The notes: generated by a model not told the origin, from the letters alone. Shown: positions 16,403-25,359, numbered from the stretch's first letter. The stretch is 64,000 bases of DNA from Thiotrichaceae bacterium (GCA_011391085.1 JAABRD010000003.1:1-64000), one strand, 5' to 3'. Numbers and translations are program-made.

Positions 16403-19081
16403 ATGACAGCAACTTTTCCACAATTTGACATAATGTGTATTCATTGCTTGCAAAACAAGGGCCGTGCAAATGCGCTATGTCCGCATTGTGGCTATGATGA
16501 ACATAAACATCAAAACCATCCGTTATACCTGAAACCCAGGACCTTGTTGAAAAATCAATATATGGTGGGTCAAGTTTTAGGGCAAGGTGGCTTTGGCATC
16601 ACGTATGTTGGCTTCGATCAGTGGTTGCAAAAAAAAGTAGCTATCAAAGAATATTTACCTTCGGCCCTGGCTACCCGTGATTTTTTGACCTCTTTTATTT
16701 TACCACTTAAAAAACATGAAGATGCGTTTAATCACGGATTACAATTGTTCATTAATGAGGCCCGACATTTGGCCAAATTTGACCACCCTCATATTGTCCG
16801 TGTTATTAACTTTTTTGAAGAAAATCAAACGGGTTATATGGTCATGGACTATCTAGCAGGCGACAGTCCAGAATATATTTTAGCACAACAGGGCGGACGT
16901 TTGCCGGCGGCGGCGGCGGTAGCCATTCTGTTGCCTATTTTGGAAGCGTTAACAGAAATTCATAGTCATCATCTGTATCATTGTGATATATCTGCGCAAA
17001 ACATACGAATTTTGCCGACGGGGGGGCCGATTTTAATTGATTTTGGCGCGGCCCGACACATTGTCGGCGAACAAAGTCGTACTTTAGATTTAGTGCTTAA
17101 ACATGGCTATTCACCGTTAGAACAATATTCTGGAAAAGGCAAAATTGGACCGTGGACCGACATTTACGCCTGTGGGGCCCTGTTATATTTAATGGTGACA
17201 GGTTCCCTGCCACCTGCCGCAACGGACCGCTTTTGCGAAGATACGTTGACCGCACCCGTGGAAATAACAGGGGTGAATATTTCCGTGAATCTTAGCCAGG
17301 TCATCATGCAAGCCTTGGCAATTCGCTTAGAAGAACGTTTTCAAACCGTTTCAGAGTTTAAAGTAGCCTTGGAAGGGCCAACACAGGCAAGCCTCAAAAC
17401 CGTCCATTTCACTCCTCTGGTAAAGACCGAACCCTCTGTAGTGGCGAAAAAATCTCGTCCCCTAATCTGGGTGATGGGCATTTTTTTAAGCATCGGTTTA
17501 GTCACATTCCTAATTTGGATAAAAGAAAATTTGCTACCACCTGTCACTGCGCCTTTACTGAAACAAGCTGAAACGCAGTGGACCGGCGGAAAATGGGTGA
17601 CCCCTGTGGGAGATAATGCGTATGAAACGTATCAACATATTCTTCAAATCGCCCCAGACAATGTAGAAGCCCAAGCGGGTATTATGAAAGTGGCAGACCA
17701 TTTTTATCAAGTAGCGCAACAGGCTTTGGAAAAAAGCAATCTGACCGACAGTTTAAAACAAGTGAAGCAAGGATTACAAGTGGCGCCTCGTCATGTCAAG
17801 TTACTTAGCTTAGAAAAAGAGTTATTAACCTCCTTAGCAGAACAACAACGTGCCCAACAAGTGTCGCAATTGCTTGACCAAGCCGCACATCATTTAGCCA
17901 AGTTAGAATTGACCGAAACGGTGACAGTTTATCAAGAAGTGTTAAAAATAGACCCCCCTAATCCGTCGGCCCAAACGGGTCTGCAACAAGTGGCAGAGAA
18001 GTATGAAAGGTTAGCAACCCAGCCGGGAGAAGATGTCACAAACCGTTTAGCCTGGGTGGCAAAAGGACTCGCGGCAGTACCGTTGCACCAAGGTTTATTA
18101 TCGTTAAAGCGAGTCTTGGAAGAGAAAAGAGTAGCCTCTCAACGTGAGAAGGAGGAGAAGTTGGCTAAACAACGTCACTTGTCCAATCTATTAAATCAGG
18201 CACCACAACAATTGCAAGCCTTGCATCTGACAGAACCTGCGGGAGACAACGCTTATGAGACATATCAACAGGTGTTAAAGTTGGTACCAGATAATCAAGA
18301 AGCTAACAGGGGATTAGTCCAAATTGCTGACGAATATGAACGATTAGCACGTATCAAACGAGAGAGTCTGCAAAACAATTTAGCTTTAATTGACAAAGGG
18401 TTAGACGTGTCACCGACTCATGCAGGACTACTTGCGCTACGTCACACGTTGACACAACCTAAACCAGTGGTGAAACAAGCACCTCCTTGGCCAGTACCTC
18501 GCGAACCTTCTCTCTCAGGTGATAAGATGCCTCCGCGGACGGTGGTGCCCTCTGTGCCCAAAGAAGTACAACCGACGGCGTCCAGTTCTTCCGTGGTCAC
18601 TGTGGAAACGATACCCAAACCGCGAGACAAACAAATTTCTTCGGAAAAACCACCAGTGGCGAAGTTTAACCCTGAGAAAACTTCTCCATTGCCTACTGCC
18701 ACTTCTCAATTCTCTGCTACTGAAGATAAGTTGTATAAAAAATTAATTCTTGCCAAACAATTGCTGGAAGAACAGCAATTGGAAAAAGCGGTAGAAACTT
18801 ATCAACAGGTGTTAAAAGAAGCACCTGACAATCGAGAAGCCCGCTTGGGATTACAACAAGTGACCCGGACTTATGAACAATTAGCACGACAACAAGTTCA
18901 ACAACAAAATTGGTCGCAAAGTTTATCTTTTATCGACAAAGGATTAACCACTTCTCCAGGCGATGTCAGTTTGTTATCTTTACAACAAGAAGTGAATCGG
19001 TTGAGACAAGAGAAAACACCTCCTCCCCCACCAAAAGAGGCGAAACCGTCATCAAATATTATTTTTACGCCGTCATTTTAA
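16403..19081 (+). CDS. Membrane Ser/Thr protein kinase with zinc ribbon and TPR-like outer repeats
   Basis: This 892-residue eukaryotic-type kinase starts with a zinc ribbon (C12, C15, C26, C29). The kinase domain covers about residues 53-325: glycine loop GQGGFG (60-65), K82 in VAIKE, HCD at 193-195 in place of HRD, N200, and DFG at 213-215. Loss of the HRD arginine suggests regulation independent of activation-loop phosphorylation. One membrane helix lies at about 354-373. The outer part holds at least four repeats of the AYETYQxxLxxxPDNxEAxxG type (about 395, 515, 610 and 790), TPR-like and probably periplasmic, separated by a Pro-rich linker near 700-760. This architecture suggests a receptor kinase sensing an envelope ligand or protein. 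The gene is alone; the outer-membrane protein downstream may be co-transcribed (81 bp gap). Confidence 0.88.
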   Translation: MTATFPQFDIMCIHCLQNKGRANALCPHCGYDEHKHQNHPLYLKPRTLLKNQYMVGQVLGQGGFGITYVGFDQWLQKKVAIKEYLPSALATRDFLTSFILPLKKHEDAFNHGLQLFINEARHLAKFDHPHIVRVINFFEENQTGYMVMDYLAGDSPEYILAQQGGRLPAAAAVAILLPILEALTEIHSHHLYHCDISAQNIRILPTGGPILIDFGAARHIVGEQSRTLDLVLKHGYSPLEQYSGKGKIGPWTDIYACGALLYLMVTGSLPPAATDRFCEDTLTAPVEITGVNISVNLSQVIMQALAIRLEERFQTVSEFKVALEGPTQASLKTVHFTPLVKTEPSVVAKKSRPLIWVMGIFLSIGLVTFLIWIKENLLPPVTAPLLKQAETQWTGGKWVTPVGDNAYETYQHILQIAPDNVEAQAGIMKVADHFYQVAQQALEKSNLTDSLKQVKQGLQVAPRHVKLLSLEKELLTSLAEQQRAQQVSQLLDQAAHHLAKLELTETVTVYQEVLKIDPPNPSAQTGLQQVAEKYERLATQPGEDVTNRLAWVAKGLAAVPLHQGLLSLKRVLEEKRVASQREKEEKLAKQRHLSNLLNQAPQQLQALHLTEPAGDNAYETYQQVLKLVPDNQEANRGLVQIADEYERLARIKRESLQNNLALIDKGLDVSPTHAGLLALRHTLTQPKPVVKQAPPWPVPREPSLSGDKMPPRTVVPSVPKEVQPTASSSSVVTVETIPKPRDKQISSEKPPVAKFNPEKTSPLPTATSQFSATEDKLYKKLILAKQLLEEQQLEKAVETYQQVLKEAPDNREARLGLQQVTRTYEQLARQQVQQQNWSQSLSFIDKGLTTSPGDVSLLSLQQEVNRLRQEKTPPPPPKEAKPSSNIIFTPSF

Positions 19082-19162
19082 CGAGAGATAGTAGGGAGGG
19101 ACGGACAAAGCTATGCTTTGAACTTCTGTGTTGGACTCCTGTTTTAAATTTTTGAGAATATT

Positions 19163-19888
19163 ATGAAAAAAATTATCAGTCGTTTTATTATCCTAACAGT
19201 TTTTCTCTTTGGTACACCACTCACCTTTGCAGAAGGAGACATTTTGATTATTCCCAACCTCTTTTTCTCCTCCAGACTGTTTGAATATTCAGTTTATACA
19301 GGTGGTGTCAATGGCACGATTAACTCATTAGGAGGCAGTGTGACTGCCGTTTATCAACCCATTTACCTGGATTTATCGGGCGAAACCAACATCGTGGCCA
19401 GTGAAGAATCCACCACGAACTTGTTATCTACCAATAAAGTCGCCTTTGACCGTAGCGATTTCACGGCCACACTGGGTTATGCAATAGATAACTCGATCAG
19501 CGTGTTTGGCGGATACAAATATGGAAAATCGACCATCACGGCCCTTTCACCTTCCCCTTACGAGGGTGCCAAAATCAGTTTAGAAGGGAAAGGATTATTT
19601 CTGGGGGCCGGCGGACGTTGGGGAGTGAAAGATTGGGGCTTTTTATCTTTCAGTGCTGCCTATGCGAAGATGGTGACTTTTTATAAAGACCTGGCTTTGG
19701 GAACCGCGGAAGGAGATGCTTCAGGAACCAGTTTAGTCATTCAATGGAAGTCAGCCCTCACCGAAAATCTTTATTATGATGTGTCACTGATACGCCATGA
19801 CTATTACTATGAAAACTTTGACAAATTTGACTGGGACATTTCGGAACAGATTTTTTCCTCTCGAATTGGAATGTCGTATCGTTTTTAG
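19163..19888 (+). CDS. Probable outer-membrane beta-barrel protein
   Basis: I do not recognise a named family. The 241-residue protein has a clear signal peptide (about residues 1-23, ending LTFAEG). Alternating hydrophobic strands and glycine-rich turns follow (VFGGYKYGKSTI, GLFLGAGGRWGVKDWGFLSF). It ends SSRIGMSYRF, with the C-terminal phenylalanine expected of a protein inserted by the Bam machinery. About ten strands can be guessed. It lies 81 bp behind the Ser/Thr kinase on the same strand and could share its transcript. A link between the two is possible but not shown. Confidence 0.65.
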   Translation: MKKIISRFIILTVFLFGTPLTFAEGDILIIPNLFFSSRLFEYSVYTGGVNGTINSLGGSVTAVYQPIYLDLSGETNIVASEESTTNLLSTNKVAFDRSDFTATLGYAIDNSISVFGGYKYGKSTITALSPSPYEGAKISLEGKGLFLGAGGRWGVKDWGFLSFSAAYAKMVTFYKDLALGTAEGDASGTSLVIQWKSALTENLYYDVSLIRHDYYYENFDKFDWDISEQIFSSRIGMSYRF

Positions 19889-19912
19889 CAGGTAGCGGAT
19901 GATGAACAGCCG

Positions 19913-19943
19913 CTGGAGTCCCAAAACGTATTTTGGGACTCCA
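19913..19943. repeat. GGAGTCCCAAAACG palindrome
   Basis: GGAGTCCCAAAACGT and ACGTATTTTGGGACTCC form a hairpin behind the beta-barrel gene, similar to those at 24.4 kb. It could end transcription of the kinase/barrel unit. Confidence 0.6.
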
Positions 19944-19994
19944 ATTTTGGAACTCCGTGAGTTTGCGTCGGGGCCCCAACCAGATGATTGCCCA

Positions 19995-20522
19995 TTAACT
20001 CTTTTCCAACTCCTGAATCAAGGGCAAAATTTTTTCCTGTAATAATTCCTCAAACAACGGTCCCGTATGTTTGTAACGCACCACTCCTTGCTTATCAATC
20101 ACAAACGTTTCTGGTGTACCAGTCACCCCCCAATCCATCCCCACGTGCCCTGTTTCATCGAAGCCGTTGGCCGCATAAGGATTGCCAGTGCGTTCTAAGA
20201 CAGCTTTGGCGTCGGCGATTTTGTCTTTATAATTAAGACCGTAAATCGTCACTTTCTGTTGTTGGGCGAGTGCCATTAACAACGGGTGTTCTTGACGACA
20301 AGTGACACACCAGGAAGCCCAAACATTGAGGAGAGAAACTTTCCCTAAAAAATCTTTGTCACTCAAAGTTTGAGACGGAATTTGCAATTGTGGTAACGTA
20401 AAGGTCGGTGCAGGTTTGTTCAAGCGAGTGGTGCCTATATCCCGCGGATTGAGAGTTAAACCAATAGCTAAGAAAACGGCGAGTATAGCAAATAGACTGA
20501 GGGGGAGGAGGTAGCGTAACAT
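19995..20522 (-). CDS. ccmG: Thiol:disulfide interchange protein CcmG/DsbE
   Basis: CcmG is a membrane-tethered periplasmic thioredoxin-like protein that reduces apocytochrome c haem-binding cysteines during cytochrome c maturation. The 175-residue protein has an N-terminal membrane anchor (about 5-24), the redox motif WCVTC in WASWCVTCRQEH, and the cis-proline loop GVTGTPETFVID. The segment NYKDKIADAKAVLERTGNPY is typical of this subfamily. No other ccm gene is adjacent, although CcmG is usually encoded within a ccm operon. A tandem repeat array lies directly upstream. Confidence 0.93.
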   Translation of the reverse strand: MLRYLLPLSLFAILAVFLAIGLTLNPRDIGTTRLNKPAPTFTLPQLQIPSQTLSDKDFLGKVSLLNVWASWCVTCRQEHPLLMALAQQQKVTIYGLNYKDKIADAKAVLERTGNPYAANGFDETGHVGMDWGVTGTPETFVIDKQGVVRYKHTGPLFEELLQEKILPLIQELEKS

Positions 20523-20565
20523 TGATGAATATGTAGGTAGTGGGTAGTGGATAGTGGATAGTGAT

Positions 20566-20764
20566 GCGGGACTAGAGGCTTCAGCCGGAGTGGTGCGGGA
20601 CTAGAGGCTTCAGCCGGAGTGGTGCGGGACTAGAGGCTTCAGCCGGAGTGGTGCGGGACTAGAGGCTTCAGCCGGAGTGGTGCGGGACTAGAGGCTTCAG
20701 CCGGAGTGGTGCGGGACTAGAGGCTTCAGCCGGAGTGGTGCGGGACTAGAGGCTTCAGCCGGAG
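20566..20764. repeat. 29-bp tandem array, seven copies
   Basis: The unit GCGGGACTAGAGGCTTCAGC plus CGGAGTGGT is repeated head to tail from 20566, with starts every 29 bp (20595, 20624, 20653, 20682, 20711, 20740). The first six copies look identical and the last is cut short. It is an expanded form of the dispersed CTAGAGGCTTCAGCCGG palindrome arm. Confidence 0.9.
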
Positions 20765-20796
20765 GATTAGTCCTAACTTTAATCACATGCCATCAC

Positions 20797-20925
20797 CCAC
20801 CGGCTTCCGCCTCAATGCCATTAAGTTAAGGAATATTCATCCTATGTAGGGAGGGTGGATTAAGCGTTAGCGTATCCACCCTACCATTAACTTAATGGAG
20901 GCGTAAGCCTCTAGTCCGGCGCATC
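20797..20925. repeat. Nested palindromes
   Basis: The outer arms are CACCGGCTTCCGCCTC and GAGGCGTAAGCCTCTAGTCCGG. Inside are GCCATTAAGTTAA and its inverse TTAACTTAATGG. The centre is a copy of the GTAGGG...GGTGGATTAAGCG / CGTATCCACCCTAC hairpin. Three repeat families are stacked inside each other, between ccmG and the Sel1 gene. Confidence 0.7.
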
Positions 20926-20939
20926 TTGTGTGAAGCCAG

Positions 20940-21740
20940 TCACTTCTGTTCCTTAGACTGGTCAGCCTTCTCTTGTTCCTGAATTTGCACCAATTGTTGT
21001 AATGTACTGACAGTCAACGCATGACCCTGTTCGGCGGCTTTGCGAAACCATTTTTCCGCTTCGGTTAGGTCTCGTTCAACACCCTCACCCTTGAAATACA
21101 GAACTCCCAGATTATATTGGGCATCATCTAAACCCTTCTCGGCGGCTTTGCGAAACCATTTTTCGGCGTCTGTCAAACTGTGGGTGACTCCTTCGCCTTT
21201 GTAATACATCAATCCCAAGTTATCTTGGGCCTGAAGTTGTCCTTGTTCGGCAGCCTTTTGATACCAATGGGCCGCTTCGGTGAAACTCTTGGTGACCCCC
21301 AGACCATGATAATACGTCAATCCCAAATTATATTGGGCATCTTTATGACCCTGTTCAGCAGCTTTGCGAAACCAGTGGGCTGCTTGACTGACATCTTTTG
21401 CGACCCCCTCGTTTTGAAGATAGCGCAAACCTAAACTCAACTGGGCTTCGGCATGTTCTTGGGTTGCCGCTTGTTGGTACCATTTCGCGGCTTCCATAAA
21501 GTTTTGTTCCACCCCTTTGCCAGTTCGATACATCTCACCCAATTGATATTGGGCTTCTGGATCACCTTGTTGGGCTTCTTTCTGATAAATGGTTATTGCT
21601 TCCTCAAATTTACCCTGGTCATACAGTGCTTGCGCCTGTTGCAAGGGAGAGGTTTCGGAGGCGTTGACAGTTGTCTGGGAGAGACCGAGAGTCAATGTCA
21701 AGGCCATGCTAAATAAAGAGAGTGATTTATGAAATTGCAT
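20940..21740 (-). CDS. Exported Sel1-repeat protein
   Basis: Sel1-type TPR repeats form helical solenoids used for protein-protein contacts. After a signal peptide (residues 1-27, ending TVNA-SE), the 266-residue protein holds about six Sel1-type repeats of roughly 36 residues. Examples carry the motifs AAKWYQQAATQEHAEAQLSL, AAHWFRKAAEQGHKDAQYNL and AEKWFRKAAEKGLDDAQYNL. Residues 30-60 form a related TPR (LYDQGKFEEAITIYQKEAQ). A hydrophilic Gln/Lys-rich tail ends the protein. It is probably periplasmic. It stands alone between two repeat clusters. The partner cannot be predicted. Confidence 0.85.
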   Translation of the reverse strand: MQFHKSLSLFSMALTLTLGLSQTTVNASETSPLQQAQALYDQGKFEEAITIYQKEAQQGDPEAQYQLGEMYRTGKGVEQNFMEAAKWYQQAATQEHAEAQLSLGLRYLQNEGVAKDVSQAAHWFRKAAEQGHKDAQYNLGLTYYHGLGVTKSFTEAAHWYQKAAEQGQLQAQDNLGLMYYKGEGVTHSLTDAEKWFRKAAEKGLDDAQYNLGVLYFKGEGVERDLTEAEKWFRKAAEQGHALTVSTLQQLVQIQEQEKADQSKEQK

Positions 21741-21811
21741 AGTGTGTTCTCAAAAAATAAATGATTCTGGAAGAAATTAAGTTTCTCACTAATGGAAATT
21801 AAAATTCCGTC

Positions 21812-22060
21812 GGTGTGGAGGCTTTAGCCGCAATGCCATTAAGTTAAGAAAAAAGGTCCCCCCGAAATGAATCGCCAGGTGGACTAGAGGCTTTAGCCGG
21901 AGGGTGCAGAACAGATATTGAAATCACCGTGCCCCCCTCCGGCTGAAGCCTCTAGTCCACCGTTATTTTAATTTTTTGGCCATTTTAATTATTCAACTTA
22001 AATTAATGATATTGCGGATAAAGCCTCCATTCTAAAGTCTCCACCGGCATTTTTCTCAAC
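21812..22060. repeat. Palindrome cluster between the Sel1 and RNA ligase genes
   Basis: This stretch holds GTGGAGGCTTTAGCCGCAATG, GCCATTAAGTTAAG, and an inverted pair GTGGACTAGAGGCTTTAGCC / GGCTGAAGCCTCTAGTCCAC. The remainder is AT-rich decayed repeat sequence. No gene is seen. Confidence 0.7.
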
Positions 22061-22071
22061 TTGATGATATT

Positions 22072-23130
22072 TTAAAAATCCGTTTTTGCTAAATACACCG
22101 GTGACCGTTGTTTTAACACCAAACGTCCACCTAACACAGTTGAAGTCATCTCCTGCATAGGCTTAATGACAATCCCTTCGCGAATAGTTTTAGCTATCAG
22201 ACTGTCACCATTGCTGGCATTTTTTAACGTTTGACCATTTAACCAGTCTTGTAAGATGACGTTGTAAGCAATGGTAGGCACTAACCTGTTGGTGAACCCA
22301 AATTGTTCTGCGAGACTGAACAGTCGGGTGACTTCCACATAATTCATATTCATCAGTATATCAAAAATGAACACTTGATGGTCCTTTAAACGATACAAAT
22401 TATTTTGAATCTTCGGCCCCAATAATTCACCGCGCAAAGTCAGTTGAGTCACATTCAGAGAACGTAACATATTCTTGGCCAGGTCAATTAATCCTTGTTT
22501 CCTTGCCACTCGCCAAAAATCATGTTCTTTGCCTTCCACTTCGATAATTGAATAGTTGCGTTGATTGACAAAAATATGACCATCCTTTTGTACGGTGACA
22601 GAAAAATGAGTGCCTTCCAATTTTTCTGAAATCCAGACAGGGACTTCTAAAATATCTTTGACGACCTCCATGAATCGGTCACAACCTTCAATATCATAGG
22701 CGGAGACGCCATGAGGAAGTGGGATTAATTTACCATCTAAACAAGTAATTGGTTCTGGTTCATACTTAGTGACACCCAATACTTCTGTCAAATTTAATTG
22801 CAACAGTTCCGCACCCGCTGGCAACCATTCCTGTATGTCAGACACTTTACAAACTAGCCCCTGAGAAATTTCGCCACGTAATCTGACGGTCTTCACTCGG
22901 TTTTTTTGGGGTCCCGACAGGCGGCCTACCAGCCCCAGCTTTTCTATCAAGGGTGCCGGCAATAAACTATCAATCGGAAAATAAATGACGGGTTCACCGA
23001 CTTGATAAACTTCTTTAAGAATGACAAATTGGTAATCCAACCCTTCCACTTTGGCCAAAGCGAGTCTATCCGCATTCGTGTGAGGTATAATTTCAGCGAT
23101 GTTTCTTAATTCTACGGCAAATGTACTCAT
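22072..23130 (-). CDS. ATP-dependent RNA ligase, DRB0094/Rnl5-like
   Basis: RNA ligases of this family seal RNA nicks through a lysyl-AMP intermediate. The 352-residue protein (from the ATG at 23130, chosen because MSTFAVELRNIAEI begins the conserved part) has an N-terminal OB-like module (about 1-140). The adenylation domain follows, with the nucleotidyltransferase motif KLEGTHFSV, where the lysine is the expected AMP acceptor. Further motifs include TLRGELLGPKIQNN and HQVFIFDI, and near the C-terminus EGIVIKPMQE with the motif V lysine. This matches the Deinococcus-type ligase with a leading OB fold. It is divergent from anmK across 129 bp of AT-rich repeats. Its role (RNA repair or tRNA repair after nuclease attack) is inference. 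Confidence 0.8.
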   Translation of the reverse strand: MSTFAVELRNIAEIIPHTNADRLALAKVEGLDYQFVILKEVYQVGEPVIYFPIDSLLPAPLIEKLGLVGRLSGPQKNRVKTVRLRGEISQGLVCKVSDIQEWLPAGAELLQLNLTEVLGVTKYEPEPITCLDGKLIPLPHGVSAYDIEGCDRFMEVVKDILEVPVWISEKLEGTHFSVTVQKDGHIFVNQRNYSIIEVEGKEHDFWRVARKQGLIDLAKNMLRSLNVTQLTLRGELLGPKIQNNLYRLKDHQVFIFDILMNMNYVEVTRLFSLAEQFGFTNRLVPTIAYNVILQDWLNGQTLKNASNGDSLIAKTIREGIVIKPMQEMTSTVLGGRLVLKQRSPVYLAKTDF

Positions 23131-23259
23131 GGGTAATGAATAATGAATAATGTCGTTTACTATTATAGAGTCTTCACAGCAAAATACAAGAGGCGTCATT
23201 TTTAATGAATAATGAGTTATTATCATCCATTATCCATTATCCATTATTCATTATTCATT

Positions 23260-24369
23260 ATGTGTTTATACCTCGGTCTCATGTCCGGCACCAGCGTGGA
23301 TGCTATTGATGTCGCTTTAGTCGAATTTTCCACTTCAAATAAAGTCATCGTTCACGCCACCCATAGTCACCCTTGGCCCTTGCCATTGCGGGAAGCGTTT
23401 TTGTCTATGAGTCAACACACTCGTGGCCAGAGTTCATTGCATGAAGTGGCTACCTTAGATGTGCAAGCAGGTGAACTATTTGCGCAAGCAACGTTGACTT
23501 TGTTGGAAAAATCTCAGATACCTCGCACGAAAATCAAAGCGATAGGCAGTCCTGGTCAAACGTTATATCATCATCCTGATGGCCATCCTCCCTACACCTG
23601 GCAACTTGGGGACCCCAATGTGATTGCGCAACTGACAGGGATTCCCACCGTGGCAGATTTTCGCAGACGAGATATGGCCGCAGGAGGACAAGGGGCGCCT
23701 CTCACGCCCGCGTTTCATGCCGCGATGTGGCGAAATACTTTAGAAAATCGCATCGTTCTCAACATTGGCGGGATTGCCAACATTACCGTTCTACCTGCCA
23801 ATCCGCAACTTCCTGTGATCGGTTTTGACACAGGACCTGGCAATGCACTGCTAGATGCCCATGCGTTTCAACATTTGCACACGCGGCGAGATGAAAACGG
23901 GAACTGGGCTGCCCGTGGTCAGGTGCAATCCTCTTTGTTAACTTCTCTACTGACTGACCCCTATTTCACTCGCTTGGCCCCGAAAAGCACAGGACGAGAT
24001 TATTTCAATCTGACTTGGTTAAATCAACATCTCTCTTCCCTCTCCTCTCCTCCTTCACCCGTCGATATTCAAACCACCTTGGGTCAACTCACGATTGACA
24101 GTATTGCCCAAGCCGTGTTGCCTTATACGCCACAACGACTGTTAGTTTGCGGAGGAGGGGTTCACAATCCACTCTTGATGGCTGGACTAGCGAAAGGTTT
24201 ACCGGAATGCGTGGTGGAATCGATTCAATCTTATGGGATAGACCCAGATTGGGTAGAAGCCGTCAGCTTTGCTTGGTTTGCCAAACAACGATTGGAACAT
24301 CAGACCAGCAATTTACCTTCGGTCACAGGGGCAAGACAAGCCGTGGTGTTGGGTGCAATTTATTTATAA
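23260..24369 (+). CDS. anmK: Anhydro-N-acetylmuramic acid kinase
   Basis: AnmK phosphorylates and opens 1,6-anhydro-MurNAc released during cell-wall turnover, allowing its recycling to GlcNAc-6-P. The protein starts MCLYLGLMSGTSVDAIDVAL, the family's hallmark N-terminal phosphate-binding motif, so the ATG at 23260 is preferred to the longer frame from 23212, whose extra residues derive from a TTATCCATTATTCAT repeat. Further signatures are GSPGQTLYHHP, VADFRRRDMAAGGQGAPLTP, NIGGIANITVL, GFDTGPGNALLD and VCGGGVHNPLL. The 369-residue length is normal. It appears to be a single-gene unit. Confidence 0.95.
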   Translation: MCLYLGLMSGTSVDAIDVALVEFSTSNKVIVHATHSHPWPLPLREAFLSMSQHTRGQSSLHEVATLDVQAGELFAQATLTLLEKSQIPRTKIKAIGSPGQTLYHHPDGHPPYTWQLGDPNVIAQLTGIPTVADFRRRDMAAGGQGAPLTPAFHAAMWRNTLENRIVLNIGGIANITVLPANPQLPVIGFDTGPGNALLDAHAFQHLHTRRDENGNWAARGQVQSSLLTSLLTDPYFTRLAPKSTGRDYFNLTWLNQHLSSLSSPPSPVDIQTTLGQLTIDSIAQAVLPYTPQRLLVCGGGVHNPLLMAGLAKGLPECVVESIQSYGIDPDWVEAVSFAWFAKQRLEHQTSNLPSVTGARQAVVLGAIYL

Positions 24370-24397
24370 TATAGTAGAATAGAAGTTTCAACTGGTG

Positions 24398-24490
24398 GAG
24401 TCCAAAACACGTTTTGGACCACCGTTGCCCAAAACGTGTTTTGGGACTCCGACGGTGAGATGCCCAAAACGTGTTTTGGGACTCCAATCT
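24398..24490. repeat. Tandem AAAACGTGTTTTGGGACTCC palindromes
   Basis: Three copies of a GGAGTCCAAAACACGTTTTGG-like palindrome lie between anmK and the toxin pseudogene. Each unit is itself an inverted repeat around ACGT. They may end transcription of anmK. Confidence 0.65.
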
Positions 24491-24492
24491 TT

Positions 24493-25102
24493 TCAGTTTT
24501 CTCCCAGCCGTAAAGCTATTTCGTCAATCAACGTTTGAGAATACCAAATCTTTTGAGTCTTCATTGCCATAGCTAACTCTTTAAAAGACATAATCAGCCC
24601 TTTTCGTTTGGCTTCTGCTAATACCCCAAGCGTTCCCTTGACGGTTAACCCCAAGTATTCGGCAATATTCCTAGCCATACGGTCATCTAACAATACCAAA
24701 GGTGACTGTATTTTAAGCGCATTTAAAATAACATGTCGTTCCCCGTAGTCTCACTGAAACAGAAGATGATTGGTTGGACCCGCATCATTAGGCACTACCG
24801 AAATCCAATCTAACTGGGTCAACTCAGGCACATAGATTTTTCCGCCTTGGTCAATTTCTTCAACCACGGCTTGCGGTACCATAATGGACGTGTAAAGCCT
24901 CGGTAGCAGTTCCAGTTTATCAATAGCTGCAAGGGCAATCAACGGCGTGGTAAGTAGTGAAGCAGAAATTTTCTGGTATAATGACGCCCTTACCCTCACC
25001 CCCGGCCCCTCTCCCTCTGGGAGAGGGGCCGGGGGTGAGGGCGACGATTGAAAATACCGTAAAATTTCTGCTTCGGTACTTATTACAGATGACGGGTCTC
25101 AT
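24493..25102 (-). pseudogene. DUF3368 PIN-like toxin broken by an element and a nonsense codon
   Basis: DUF3368 proteins are PIN-fold ribonuclease toxins paired with UPF0175 antitoxins. Here the reading frame starts at 25102 with MRPVIC and is then interrupted by an inverted-repeat element. Removing 24953-25082 joins the codons exactly into the PIN motif CNTTPLIALAAIDKLELL. The frame then runs to an in-frame TGA at 24751-24753 and continues in the same frame with DYGERHVILNAL and VLLDDRMARNIAEYLGL, ending at 24493 with the typical C-terminal helix. So there are two separate lesions. The start overlaps the upstream antitoxin stop by 4 bp (ATGA), as in intact pairs. No functional toxin can be made without read-through and excision. 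Confidence 0.85.
24951..25082. mobile_element. Inverted-repeat element with TAAGTA...GAAGCAGAAATTTT ends
   Basis: The ends TAAGTAGTGAAGCAGAAATTTT and, on the other strand, TAAGTACCGAAGCAGAAATTTT form terminal inverted repeats. TA stands at both ends, consistent with TA target duplication. The core is a CCCTCACCCCCGGCCCCTC hairpin. A second copy (47094-47273) carries a longer hairpin core. Confidence 0.85.
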
Positions 25103-25359
25103 GGAGTTAATTCTCTTCTCAGTTCATCTTCACTATACGGCAAAATATCCATTCGGCGTTGCCCACATTCCAATATAAACGCGATTTTGGACATACCGGC
25201 CAATTTAGCGGCGTTGCCTGTCGAAAGTCGTCCTTCGGCAAACCATTTAAAGGCCAGGCTTTGACGCATTTTTTGTATGAGTTGTTCATCTGTGATGCTG
25301 ATTGAGAGGAGGATTTCCCAAGGTAAGGGGATTTTAATTTCACGAATGGCGGTTGACAT
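25099..25359 (-). CDS. UPF0175-family antitoxin
   Basis: UPF0175 proteins are short DNA-binding antitoxins usually encoded just before a DUF3368/PIN toxin. The 86-residue protein shows the family pattern: an N-terminal strand region, then QKMRQSLAFKWFAEGRLSTGNAAKLAGMSKIAFI, with a helix-turn-helix-like GNAAKLAGMS, and an acidic C-terminal segment YSEDELRREL that would bind the toxin. It overlaps the toxin start by 4 bp. The toxin is inactivated, so this is now an orphan antitoxin. It looks intact, with no internal stop. Confidence 0.8.
   Translation of the reverse strand: MSTAIREIKIPLPWEILLSISITDEQLIQKMRQSLAFKWFAEGRLSTGNAAKLAGMSKIAFILECGQRRMDILPYSEDELRRELTP

Noticed and set aside
20566-20764. 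CRISPR array candidate (29-bp regular repeats)
   Set aside because: Units are directly adjacent with no unique spacers; it is a tandem repeat of a dispersed palindrome arm.
24751-24753. TGA recoding (selenocysteine or Trp) in the DUF3368 gene
   Set aside because: The gene is also broken by an element, no SECIS-like need exists in this family, and TGA is used as an ordinary stop elsewhere in the window (for example at 33196-33198).
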